A stretch of 64,000 bases of DNA. Source: Acorus gramineus. Lineage: Eukaryota > Streptophyta > Magnoliopsida > Acorales > Acoraceae. This document shows positions 1 through 12,700 of this stretch, piece by piece; position 1 is the first letter of the stretch; each line of letters opens with the position of its first letter. A program made the translations under genes and the position numbers. Under the pieces are notes generated by a model. The model was not told the origin of the DNA. It did no database searches and worked only from the letters and a program-made list of their open reading frames with translations. The DNA is taken from the NCBI GenBank assembly GCA_030737835.1, contig JAUJYN010000030.1, positions 1,980,424-2,044,423 on the forward strand, given 5' to 3'.

Positions 1-2292
1 GGAGTCACCTCTGCTCTTGCACAGAGATAAGCCCTAAGGCATAACCCAATAGGCGGTTCATACACTCACCTAACATGGGTAGGCCTAGCTTAATGCCATA
101 ACCAGCGGCTTAACAAAACTGATGCGATAATGAATTCTTCTGAATTCCATCAAGCGCATCACTCGGATGCAGGGGGGGCGATTACATCGCTAGCGCTTTA
201 ACTAATAAGGTACAACACCCGATAGCGGGTCATAACCACGCTTATTTCAAATAGGCCTAATCAGTTTTAACATACGCATATATATATTACAGGAGAATTA
301 TATCCTAGTCATATATATGAACTACATGCATGATAACATGACAATTAATTATAAGGATACTTCCTAACATGGATAACAATATATATACAACATACATACC
401 ATGCATGGGCTAAATAATATACATACAAGCATACATCATACAAGCATACAAGCATACCTCATACAAGCATACTAGCATACAAGGTATACCCTAAAATGCG
501 TTGGATATCACCAACTTAAAAGGGAAGGGTCAAGCGCGATCTCGCGCACTAACAGGTGCATGCCAATATTCTCAAATGAACCTGAGTCGAGTAGGAAAAT
601 TGCATTTACTTACTCGGTTCGTACAAAGGGATAGGGCGAGAGAGAGCTCATCATCTCATGAAGTTAGTCATGACTTTGCCCCATTAGCATGGGCGCAACA
701 ACTACACCACGCCCTCGAGCCTTATCGCAAGGGAATTTTAGGCATGTGCCCATTATTAACCAAGACTTAATCATGCAGGATTTTACAATTAATATGGTAG
801 TATTACTCATAGGGACTACCTAAGGCATGTCATATTCTATACATCCATAAGACTCATATTAAAATACATGCCCAAACAAGAAGGGCGCATGAAAAACACA
901 ATTATTCATACATGAATACAATACATAGGCTTATATATGGTAGAAAGGGGGGTTCTACACAATATATGAGCTATACGAACCTAGTATGCAAATATCTAGA
1001 ATATTAAAGGTGAAAAGAAGCCCCATTGATGCACGATGCACGACTACGTGCATCGAGCGCATCCCGAAGGGTTGGATCGAACCACTCACCTCAACCTGGG
1101 TCATTGCGTGACCGATCACCAAGATCTGCAAGATAAGGGCATCCAATTTGGTGAGTATAACCACATTAAAGCACTAAGAATTTAACTAGAAAGGCCAAAG
1201 ACTTAGACCTGCATGCATACGAGCTCGCATGCATGCGAGCACGCATGTACGCGTGCATGCTTGAATGCCCCAGCACCTACTCGAGCACCCGGGCAGCCCC
1301 GCGCGTGCCCCTGTACGCCCGCGCATGCTTGCGCTCGCCTGCGCACCCTGCCAACGCCTGCGCGGCGAACCCGTGCACATGCTCTGACTCACCCACGCGC
1401 CCGCGCCTACACGCACGCGTCCGCCTGCGCCCGACTGCGCGCGCGCTTGCGCGCGCATGCGCACGGACAGACTCGCGCGTGCGCCCAGACCCCTTTAACC
1501 CCTCCCCCACACTCCTCACTCACCCTAAACCAACTACCTAGCATGCAAGACCTCCCTAACCATCCCTATAGCCATAAAAATCAGAAAAGAAGGGGAAGAG
1601 GACTTACCAAAAGAGGGGAAGGGAAAGAGGGAGATGTGGGGCTCTCGACACACCCACGACCACTTCAACCACCACCACGACAACACCTCCTCTTCAGCCT
1701 CTCCACCAGCCCTTCTTGGCTGAAAGAAGGGGAAAAAAGGGGTATAAAAGGCAGCTAGAGAGAAGAGAATCAACAACAACATCAACAAAGGCACGCACAC
1801 ACACACACCTTGCTCTTCCTCCAATTGCTTCTTCTTCTCCATCAAAACACACCCAAAAAGGGACCTGAAACCAGAGGTAACAAAGGGAGAGAGTTCAGCT
1901 CGGATGGAGAGGGAGAGGGAGAGGGAGAGAAAAGGAGGGCAAAAATGACATTTTTAAGCCTAAATAGTGCCTAGAGGTGACCATAAGGGGGGTGAGGTTA
2001 GGGTTAGGCTCACCCTCACTCAACCACTTATTTTTGCTCTATTGGGAAGCGTGCAGAGAAGCACCACACTCTCAAAAATATCTCACCCATCGAAACCCAA
2101 TAACGGTAAAATCCGAATACGATTCGGAACTGCATAATTTCCTAAAACGTTACCGGAATTCAATGAAATTTTTATGGGTAGTACAAAATGATACCAAGAC
2201 CTATAATATGCAACTCTCGCAGGTAGCTAAAAACCAAAATTTTAGCAACTCCGATCGAGAAAAATAAGGCTTTAAATGACACAGGCATAACA
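1..2292 (-). mobile_element. Chromovirus LTR, subtype B, partial (left end outside window)
   Basis: LTR of the large Ty3/gypsy family that dominates the window, minus orientation. Its right (U3) end reads GACACAGGCATAACA, the same end as the LTRs finishing at 8835 and 13418. The left end lies before the window. It abuts Tat-element pol sequence at 2293, so it was inserted into that older element. A CpG-rich block lies at about 1200-1500. It is bounded by acceptor-like TTGCAG/ATCT (AG at 1137-1136) and donor-like GGTAAGT (GT at 1607-1606), both read on the minus strand. The open frames over 1186-1541 are low-complexity Arg/Ala/Cys products of this block and are not genes. Confidence 0.85.
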
Positions 2293-2381
2293 TGATCGAA
2301 GGGGAGGAACTCTACCTTTACCTCGCGGTATCCATCATGGCCATGAGTGCGGTATTATTCTGCGAGGAGAAAGGTCAGTAG
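2293..2381 (+). pseudogene. Tat pol remnant: RT to RNase H connection
   Basis: The plus-strand reading contains LYLAVSIMAMSAVLFCEE, which resembles the start of the RNase H region of Tat-type polyproteins (family pattern LYLAVSEHAVSAVLVREE). It is followed directly by the solo LTR at 2382 and resumes at 8836. It is a fossil fragment of the element at 2293-14505. Confidence 0.7.
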
Positions 2382-5300
2382 TGTCACACCCCAGGGCGGC
2401 CGTCCCCGAGAAGTGGCAATAATAAAATATCAGCTATCAATATCTGAGGTCAATAAAGACTCCAACAACAATACACAAGGTGGCAAAGCAAGATAATGAT
2501 AACTGACAGAAAAGCGGAAGCATAATATATAAACAATGTCTGTAAATCAAAAACATTATTACAGACTCGAATACACAATCACTGTCCTGTGAGAGCCAAG
2601 TCTAGACCAAAGAAAATACAACCTGTGCCACATGCACGAATTACAATACATACAATGACTCTAGGACTGCTGACAGCCTCGCACTCGCCATCCGCCAGAA
2701 GAACGCTCCACGCCCATAAGACCATGCCACAGGAAAGCTCCAGCTCCACGCCCAACACTGCCCCTAAAAAGAAACAGTATGCGAGGGGTGAGCTACAAGC
2801 TCAGTGAGTGGCTGAAAACCAATCACCATACTACAGTTCAATACTCAAACAATTTCCTCACAAGGAAATCATGGGTGGAAACCCATGGATAACAGGGTTA
2901 CACAGCGGCGCGACCAACCTCACCCTCACCCTCACCCTCGGAGAGAGACTCTTGGGACTTTTTGGGAGAGACCATACCGTTGGTCGAGGAGACCCGGGAT
3001 TACTAGTCTACACAACACTACTGGATCATCTACATCGAGATAACTGACCCACGATGTCTTTAAACATTGATACACAACCGGACCCAACAACTATGGGAAC
3101 GGACGAACAACGAATGGATCACGCGACGATGTGTCTTCACCTCATCCTCACCCTCACCCCCGAAAGTGACATAGGACTTTTGGAAGAGACTTAGACTGCT
3201 CTACACCCTTGGTCCACCGGTAGCCTCTCCCTCGCGTAGCCTCTACCTGGTATACTCCCATGATCAGTACGCTTCCGAGCGCCTCAGTGGTACCTACGGA
3301 TGGGAGCCCTCTGTCAGGACAGCTGTAATTCCCGGGGAGTCCCTACATCGGATCCAATGAAGGGGAGAACGATTCCACGCTCGCAATATCATTCGTTAAC
3401 CCTCCCCCGGGTAGCCTCTACCTGGTATACTCCCACGATCAGTACGCTCCCGAATGCATCGGTGGTACCTACGGATGGGAGCCCTCTGTCGGGACAGCTA
3501 CAACCCGGACCTCTTCAACACGGACGATATTGGGAGTAAACATTCCATGTTCGCAAAGCGAACCCAATAGAAAATAACTACTCTCGATAATCACTTATCG
3601 AGATATCAAAACACAGGCATAACAACAATCTATGCAACACACTCACAGTAACCTTAAAATAATTAAAGTCCCTAAACGGGAGTAATTGTACAAGCTAGTG
3701 GGTCGTAACATCGCGACCCACCCCACCCTCACCCTCACCCTTTAGGGGTGACATGGGCGTTTTGGGACAGACTAGGCTGCTCTCCACCCTTGGTCCACCA
3801 GTAGCCTCTCCTTCGCGTAGCCTCTACCTGGTATACTCCCACGATCAGTACCCTTCGACGCATCGGTGGTACCTACAGATGGGAGCCCTCTGTCAGGACA
3901 GCTTTCCCAACGCCGGGGAGTCCCTACTCGGATCCAACGAAGGGGAGAAAACAGCCTACTCACATGGATACGATCCTCTTGGATCCGTCGACAACGATTT
4001 CTAACACTACTAATGTCATGAATTCTCAAAAATTCCTCCAGGGCGCATAACTAAGATGCGGGGAAACATATATTAAAACAACAAGGTTATAATATTCTCT
4101 AATGCATGCTTATAACAATACAATCTCATTTTGATTTAATTAAATTAAACTAAATGGGAAACATGCATAGATCAAGGCTTTTTAAGCACAGGACATGGTG
4201 TCTAGGCATGTACGGGCCTCTATACATGATACATGGATGTATATCCCTAGCATACAATGTCTAATATGGCATGGTTACATCATAGTAAAACATGCATTAA
4301 CATCGTATCTACATATTATAGCTAGGGGGCCCCTTCGATGCGCGACGTGCGTCTACGCGCGTCGAGCGCATCCCTAGAGGAGGGGGGAGATTGGAATCGA
4401 ACCACTCACCATACCCGGGACCTTGCGCATCCCATCCGACGAGATCTGTATGGTAAGGGCATCAAATTTGGTGAGTAACAACACAATCTACACTTAGAAT
4501 TCATTAGAAATACCCAAGACTTAGACATGCACACATACGGGCTCGTACGCATGCGAGCACGCGCGTACGCACGCATGCCCGGGTGCCCCAGCACCTACCC
4601 GAGACCCTGGGCAGCCCCACGCATGCCCCAGCACGCGCACGCACGTGCACGCGTGCACGGGCCCCCAACCCCGCGCCCAGACGCACGCCCAGGCGCACTA
4701 CCCCGCGCGCGCGCACCCGCGTTGTTGTGCCTGTGTCATTTGGAGCGCTCTGTTTGAAAATTTGGGCTACATAATTTTTTTTCTAAGTTATGTATTTCCA
4801 ATTTGGTATTTGGATTTGATTTTGTTAAAATCCAAGATGAAGAGATTTAAATATGATTTTATTATGAGATGTCCAGTTTTGAGTTAGCTTTCACACAGAA
4901 GTGGAATTAGGTCAACTGGATTCTTGTAGTAAAAGTTATGGGTATTTTTCCAAGTATACCCCGGGGATGGAAATTCTGGCAGCAGCCCTGCTCGATGTTT
5001 AGCTCTAATTTCGGAATAGCTGGAGGGATTATCTGATCTTGCCATGAACATGAAAGTTGTAGATAATCTTCTTAGCTTTCCATCGGTCTTGGAATCGAGC
5101 AATTCGGAGCTGTATCGAGGAAGTTATGGCTGTTCCAGTGAAGCTTGCGCAGAATTTCTAGTCGAAGGGCGACTAGGTCATTTCTCCTTAAGATATTTTG
5201 ATAAATATCTCCTCTCTCTCTCCTCCCATCCCAAACCCCACGTCGACCAGCACATCTGGTCTCTCTTTTCACTCTCTCAAGCCCCCCCTAGGTGTTTGAA

Positions 5301-8300
5301 GGAATGCTTCAAAGAGAAGAAGAGAAGGTGGAGGTGAAGGAAGAAGTGAAGTTGGTTTATGTGTTGTGTTGGTTGTTTCCCCTCTCTCTCAAGCTCCTTT
5401 GCATGGATCCCCACCCCTGATTTGCAGCCATTGGAGGAGGCTGAGGAGGGCTGAGGGTGGTGGTGGTGGTCTCGGTGGCGGCGTTTCGGTGCGCGAAGGG
5501 CCCCCGAACCTCCCCCTTTTGTTCCCCCTCCAAGGTGAGCTCCTCCCCTCCTTTTCTTGATTTTTTTGGCTTAGGGGGATGTTGGGAGGGTCATGCATGT
5601 TGGGTAGATGTGTTAGGGTGTGTGTGAGGGGTTGGGGTGGGTGAAAATGTGGTTAGAATGGGCTGGGCGCGTGCTGGGCATCGTCTGCGCGCGTGCGCGC
5701 GCAGGCGCGCAAGCAGGCGAGCGCTGGCGGGCGCGCAGACGCGCGCGGGCGCGTGCGCGCGGGTGCAGGCGTGAGCGGGGGTGCGTGCGGACGTGCGCGC
5801 GGGCGTGCGCGCACGCGGGCTGGGCGCCTGGGCATGCGCCTGGGCGTAGGGCTGGGCGCCTGGGCGCGAGGCAAGGCGCTTGGGCAATGCGCCTGGGTGC
5901 GGGGCTGGGGACCAGTGCGCGCGCGTGCGGGCGTGCGCGTGCGGGCGGAAGCGCGTCTGGGTGCTCGGGCAGGCGCGTGGCAGTGCGCCGATGGTGTCGG
6001 GATGTGTGCGTGCGTGCGTGCGCATTCGTGCGTGCGCGTGCGGGTGGCCGTGCGTATGGCTGCCCGGGGGTTCGGGAGTGTGTCGGGGTGCTCGGACTCG
6101 CGTACGTACGGGCCGTATGTACGTTTGTCCGAGTGTTGGGTATTTTTAGTGTATTTTTGGTATGTATTTGTGTATTTTACTCACCGTGTTAAATACCTGT
6201 CTTGCAGATCTTGACGGACGGTCACGCGACGACCCGGGTGTTGGTGAGTGGGACAATCCAACCCAGTAGGGAGGCGCTATATGCACTTGGGCGTATACCG
6301 TCCTCCCCTGGGGCACCATAGTTTAATATTAACTTGTATAATATGTAATCTATGCAAGCATGATTAATATGTAGTATGCATGCCACCCTAGACCTTGTAT
6401 GTTAGGGACTTGCACCCTTAGGATATGTGTAAGAGCCATGCATCCTGACTCCATGTTTTCATGCTAGGAAAGCCTCGACCTATGCATGTGTCCTATTAGT
6501 TTAATTTATTAAATTAAATGCGAACTTATGGTATTTTAGCATGCCTTAGGGGATATTATAAGGGGCCTTGCGAGGTCAGCATTGAGACCCGGGCTAGGGT
6601 ACTCCGTGTTCCTTGTTTGGTTGTCGGGATATCCTATATCGGGACCTCATGGTGCCCTCCCAAGGTTTCCTTTCCCGATAATATTATAACTTGATGGTTA
6701 TTATATATGTTCCCCGCATCTTGGTTATGCGCCCTGGAGGAATTCTGAAGAATTCATGACACCAGTAGAGTCTCCCTTCTCTGGATTAAGGGGCCTTGCG
6801 AAGTCAGCGTTGAGACCCGGGCTAGGGTACTCCGTGTTCCTTATTTGGTTGTCGGGATATCCTATATCGGGACCTCATGGTGCCTTCCCAGGGTTTCTTT
6901 TTCCAGTTAAGGGTACCGCGGATCCGAGTGGATCGTATGCGTATGGATATGCTGTTTTTGTTCCCTTCGTTGGATCCGTATAGAGACTGCCCCAGCATTA
7001 GAAAGGCCGTCCTGTGAGAGGGCTCCCATCAGTCGGTACCTCCTGATTTGGATTCGGACTGTGCTGAAGTGTGGGAGTAGGCCAAGCGGCTACGGAGTGG
7101 AGGAGAGACTATCGGTGGACCAAGGGTGATTAACAGCCTAGTCAGTCTCAATATCCTATGTCACCTATTGAGGGGTGAGGGTGAGGGTGTGGTGGGTTGG
7201 CGATGTTGCGACCCACTGGATTGTGTAGTTCCTGCCACTTTGAGGCTTGAATAATAATAAAGTGGTGGTTAATATGAATTGTGATACATGGGTTGTGCTA
7301 TTCACTGAGCGTGTGGCTCACCCCTCGCACATATTTTTTCTCCAGTGTTATCTGAGTCGGACCAGGAGGAGGAGCTCCCCGAGGGACCTCAGCAATAGCA
7401 GTGCAGCGCCACATTTCCGCGAGTGTTAGAGGCCATCAGCATCCCTTTTTGATTTGTATGTATTATATTCTGTGCTTGGGCACACGTTTGTATTATATTT
7501 GGATGTCGTTGTATATATTGGCTCTGACAGGACAGTTGATTATGTATCGAGTCTGTAATATGTCTTTGAGTTATAGATTCAGTCTTTTAGCTTCCGCTAT
7601 TTGTGTATATATCATGTCAGCCCCTTTGTTGTCTGTGTTGCCATTTTGGATGTTGTTAGAGTATGTTATTGACTTCCTGTATTGACTGCTGATATCATAT
7701 ATACACTTGCCGCGTCCCGGGGACGGCCGCCCCGGGGCGTAACACGCGCGCCCACTCTGCGCGCACCCGCGCCCACTCCGCGCGCGTCTGCACGCCCGCC
7801 TGCGCCTGCTAGCACCCTCCTGCGCGCGCGCCTGCACGCGCACGCACGCAGACTGCTTCCAACGTGCGCCCAGCCTCTCCCAACCTCTTTTTAACCCTCC
7901 CCAACCCCTCACACACACCCTAACCCATATGCATAGCATGCATGAACACCCTAACAGCCCCCTATGCCATGAAAACCAAGAAAAGAAGGGGGGGGGAGAG
8001 CTCACCTTTGGAGGGGGAATGAAAGGGGGAGACTCGGGGGCCCTCGATGCACCCGCGACCACCTCAACCACCACCACCACTACCACCACCTCCTCAGCCC
8101 TCCCTCAGCCTCCTTTGGCTGCAAATCAGGGGGGGGGGGAAAGTCCATGAAAAGGTGCTTGAGAGAGAGGAGATCAACAACAACAACAACACTTACACAA
8201 AGATTCACCAACACTTCCTCCTCCACCTTCTCCTTCTCTTTGAGGAATTAAAACAAACACCTAGGGGGGGCTTTGAAAGAGAGGAAGAGAGACCAGAAGT

Positions 8301-8835
8301 TGACGTGGGGAATGGGAGGGAGAGAGAGAGAGGAAGATATTTTGGGCAAATAAATATCTAAAGAGGGATGGAAATGACCATTTCATCCCTGACTTAGAAA
8401 TTCTGTACATGCTTCACTAGAACAGCCATAACTTCCTCAATATAGCTCCGAATTGCACAATTCAAATTCCGTTGGAAAGCCAAGAAGATTATCTACAACT
8501 TTCATGTTTTTTCCAAGATCAAATAATCTCTCCAGCTATTCCGAAATTAGAGCTAAACATAGAACAGGGCTGCTGCCAGAATTTTTCATCCCCGGGGTAT
8601 ACTTGGTAAAATACCCATAACTTTTACTACATGAATCCAGTTGATCTAATTCCACTTTTGTGCGAAAGCTAACTCAAAACTGAGCATCTCATAATAAAAT
8701 CATATTTAAACCTCTTCATCTTGGATTTTAACAAAATCAAACCCAAATACCAAATCGGAAATACATAACTTCTAGGAGAAAAAATTATGTAACCAAATTT
8801 TCAATCAGAGCGCTCCAAATGACACAGGCATAACA
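2382..8835 (-). mobile_element. Solo chromovirus LTR, subtype B, target duplication AGTAG
   Basis: It starts TGTCACACCCCAGG and ends CACAGGCATAACA (plus-strand view of a minus LTR). It is flanked on both sides by AGTAG (2377-2381 and 8836-8840), a perfect 5-bp target duplication. No internal region is present, so it is a solo LTR left by LTR-LTR recombination. It is about 3.4 kb once the nested plus-strand LTR at 4723-7744 is taken out. Read on the minus strand it has an A+T-rich TATA-like stretch near 8333-8350 and a donor-like AAG/GTGAGC at 8006/8005. The acceptor-like CAG/ATCTC lies near 4446. Several GGGTGAGGGTGAGGG-type tracts lie on the minus (sense) strand near 2920, 3140 and 3725. Confidence 0.93.
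4723..7744 (+). mobile_element. Solo chromovirus LTR, plus orientation, nested in the LTR 2382-8835
   Basis: It begins TGTTGTGCCTGTGTCATTTG and ends GGGGCGTAACA. The host LTR sequence resumes directly after it with the same GC-rich text. The flanks CGCGT and CGCGC fit a slightly aged 5-bp target duplication. Its 3.0 kb carries a TATA-like GATAAATATC at 5200-5209, a donor-like CCAAG/GTGAGC (GT at 5535), a CpG-rich block at about 5660-6100 and an acceptor-like TTGCAG/ATCT (AG at 6206-6207). A G-run motif, GGGTGAGGGTGAGGG, lies near 7173. The long Arg/Ala/Gly/Cys frames on both strands at 5591-6214 are artefacts of the CpG block. Confidence 0.9.
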
Positions 8836-9786
8836 AGTAGCACCCCATGTTCTACACAAGCAAATCGATGATAGACGCCAAGGGCCATTACTCCCCAATC
8901 GAGAAGCTAATTCTCACGCTTGTCGTAGCAAAGAGGAAGCTCCGACATTACTTCGAGGTACACTGCATCGTGGTCCTCACGTCCTAACCCATCCAGATCT
9001 TTCTTCATAAGCCGTATTTATATGGTCGGACGGTGAATTGGGTCACTGAGTTGTCCCCGTTCGACATCGATTATGAACCGCGAACGTCAAAGGAAGGTCA
9101 AGTCGTGACGAACTTCCTTTTAGAGTTTGACCTCGAGGACAATCTAGGAAGGGACCACGGCCTTGCTTGCAGATCCAGTGAACTTCCTAGAATAGTGGAC
9201 ACTACATGTCGACAACGCGTCTAACATCAGAGGACACGACGTTGGGCTCATCATCTGCACCCTCGATGGGACCCAACTCCAACATTCGGTTAGATTCACA
9301 TTCTCTATGTCCAGCAATGCAGCGGAGTACGAAGCATTCCTCGCCGACCTCAGGCTCGCCAAGGCGCTTCACATCAGGTATCTGAGTGTGTATTGTGATT
9401 CTCAACTGGTGGTCTTACAGGTCTTAGGCACCTATGCCTCCAAGGATCAGAGGATGGAGCAATGCCAACGCCGGGCGACAAAACTTTCTACAAAGTTCTT
9501 TGGCTTCGAGATCCATTACCTCTCGAGGAACAGTAATAATTCCCTTACCACGGATGCCACAGACAACAGCGGTCGACGGGCCCCCTCCGACGTGCTCGAG
9601 CGGCCATCCATCAACAATGTCCCTAGCATCGGCGCAATAGAGAGGGAATCCCCGTATTGGATGGACCCAATCGAAGCCTTCATTCATGACGGAACCATAC
9701 CTGTGGACCAGAACGAGGCTCTGAAGCTCACGTGTCACTCAGCGAGATACTCAATTATAAATGGAATGTTGTACCAATGCAACACC
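8836..9786 (+). pseudogene. Tat pol remnant: RNase H and second, archaeal-type RNase H
   Basis: The first part reads as a gypsy RNase H end: HYFEVHCIVVLT, then the frame from 9033 with VNWVTELSPFDIDYEPRTS. The frame from 9307 is an archaeal-type RNase H: SNAAEYEAFLADLRLAKAL, then YCDSQLVVLQVLGTY and a helix with KDQRMEQ. The order gypsy RNase H, archaeal-type RNase H, integrase is the established Tat/Ogre arrangement. It is a fossil and is interrupted at 9787 by a solo LTR. Confidence 0.8.
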
Positions 9787-12700
9787 TGTCACGCCCCAAG
9801 GCGGCCGTCCCCGAGACGTGGCAATAATAAAATATCAGTTATCAATACCTGAGGTCAATAAAGACTCCAACAACAACACACAAGGTGGCAAAGCAAGGAT
9901 AATGATAACTGACTGAAAAGTGGAAGCATAATATATAAACAATGTCTGTAAACCAAAAACATTATTACAGACTCGAATACACAATCACTGTCCTGTGAGA
10001 GCCAAGCCTAGTCCAAATAAAATACAACCTGTGCCACATGCACGATTTACAATACATAAAATGACTCTAGGACTGCTGACAGCCTCGCACTCGCCACCTG
10101 CCGGAAGAACGCTCCACACCCATAAGACCACGCCACAGGAAAGCTCCAGCTCCACGCCCAACACTGCCCCTGAAAAGAAACAGTATGCGAGGGTGAGCTA
10201 CAAGCTCAGTGAGTGGCTGGAAACCAATCACCATACAACAGTTCAATACTAAAGCAATTTCCTTTCAAGGAAAACATGGGTGGAAACCCATGGATAACAG
10301 GGTCACGCGGCAGCGCAACCAACCTCACCCTCACCCTCACTCCCGAAGGAAGACTCTTGGGACTTTTGGGGAGAGACCATACCGTTGGTCGAAGAGACAC
10401 GGAATTACTGGTCCACACAACACTACTGAATCACCAATCTCACCCTCACCCTCACTCCCGGAGGGAGACTCTTGGGTCTCTTGGGGAGAGACCATACCGT
10501 TGGTCGAAGAGACCCGAAATTACTGGTCTACACAACACTACTGAATCACCAACCTCAAGATAACTGCCCAACGATGTCTTTGAACATCGATACGAGACCG
10601 GACCCAACAACTATGGGAACGAACGAACAACGAATGGGTCACGAGGTGATGTGTCTTCACCTCATCCTCACCCTCACTCCTGGAGGGAGACTCTTGGGAC
10701 TTTTGGAAGAGACTTAGACTGCTCTACGCCCTTGGTACACCGGTAGCCCTTTCCCCACGTAGCCTCTACCTGGTATACTCCCACGATCAGTACGCTTTCG
10801 AACGCATCGGTAGTACCTACGGATGGGAGCCCTCTGTCAGGACAGCTTTTCCAACGCCGGGGAGTTCCTACATCGGATCCAACGAAGGGGAGAATGATTT
10901 CACGCTGGCAATATCATTCGTTAGCCTCTACCTGGTACACTCCCACGATCAGTACGCTTCCGAACGCATCGGTGGTACCTACGGATGGGAGCCCTCTGTC
11001 AGGACAGCTACAACCCGGCCCTCTTCAACACAGACGACATTGGGAGTAAACATTCCATGTTCGCAAAGCGAACCCAATGGAAAAACAACTACTCTCGATA
11101 ATCACTTATCGAGATATCGAATACTACTGTACTCCCACACTGTTGCGTGCTCGAACACAGGGGGGGTCACGCCCCAACTACCGGCTTAACAATCCGATAA
11201 GATAATGAATTCTCCTGAATTCCAAACGAGTGCATCGCTCGGATGCACGGGGCGATTACATCGCCAGCGCTCTAACTAATAAGGTACAACCCGACAGCGG
11301 GTCATACCCACGCCTATCCCAGATAGGCCTATCAGTTTTTAACATGCGCATATAAATATATCCAGGAGAATTTTATATCTAGCTATGTGCATGAACCATA
11401 TGCACAATCATCTAATAATTATAGGGACACTCCCTAACATGGATTTACATCATAATAAATCATACAACATGCATACATGGTCATTAATCACATAAGCACA
11501 CAAGGCCTAACTTAAACATGCGTTGGATATCACCAACATAAAAGAAAGGGTCAAGCGCGATCTCGCGCACTAACAGGTGCATGCCAATATTCCAAACGAA
11601 CTTGAGTCGAGTAGGAATTCGCATCTACTTACTCAGTTCGTTCAGAGGGAGAGGGTGGGAGAGATCATCATCTCATGGAGCTGGTCATAGCTTTGCCCCA
11701 TTAGCATGGGCGCAACAACTACACCACGCCCTCGAGTCTTATCGCAAGGGAATATTAGGCAGGTGCCCGTTATTAACCCAGACTTATTCATGCTGGATAT
11801 TTCAATTAATATGGTGGGAGTATTATTACAATACTACCTAAGGCATGCCATATTCTATACATCCATACACATTACAAAAATACATGCCCATACTAGAGGG
11901 GCACATGCAACACAATCATTCATACATGGATACAATACATGTATATAAGCCTAGCATGCAAGATATCTAACATATTATAGCTTAAGCATGGCCATACTAC
12001 TTATCTACACAAGTAGTATAGCTAAGATGCCCCATCGATGCGCGACGCACGACTACGCGCGTCGAGCGCATCTCGAGGGGGGGGATTGGGTCAAACCACT
12101 CACAGATACCCGGATCGTCGCGCGTCCGGTCTACGAGATCTGCAAAACACAACCAATGATCCACAATTAAAATATGGAACCTCCTATCACACATATAAGC
12201 CTACTTCATGAAGGCCCTAACCCCTGATACTTCCATATTATCACCCAAGACACATGCAAACAACTCCTTGACACTCAACCAAGCAAAACTGCCAAACCTG
12301 CTGCAACCAGCCTTACTAATTGGTCTCCACAGCACCCAATACACTTCCACAAATTATGAAATAAATCATGCACATTCTCCGATATGCTGGGATCATAATC
12401 CATGAAGACATTATAACCTAATTTTTCCTCTACAAGCCCGAAACAAATTATTTCCAGAAGCAGGTCAATTCCTACGTGAATCTGGACAGGCCATACAAAA
12501 CAGGTTCTAACTTACAACACAGATATCATAATGACCCCAAATTTCATATATAACATCTAGACACATAGATGATCAAATCATAAGAAGACATAATCCTAAA
12601 AATATGCCTCTAAATACTAGATTCACTGAGATCTTTAAAAGACAGTGAGCTGCCTTACCGAAACAGGGGGAGGGAAATGGGGAGATGCGGGGTTATCGAC

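Noticed and set aside
1186-1541. Dense GCGC text taken for a bacterial or organelle insert
   Set aside because: It is an internal part of a plant LTR repeated many times in the window, between constant LTR borders.
2920-2940. CCCTCACCCTCACCC runs resembling telomere repeats
   Set aside because: The plant telomere unit is CCCTAAA. These runs are short, sit at a fixed place in every LTR and differ in sequence.
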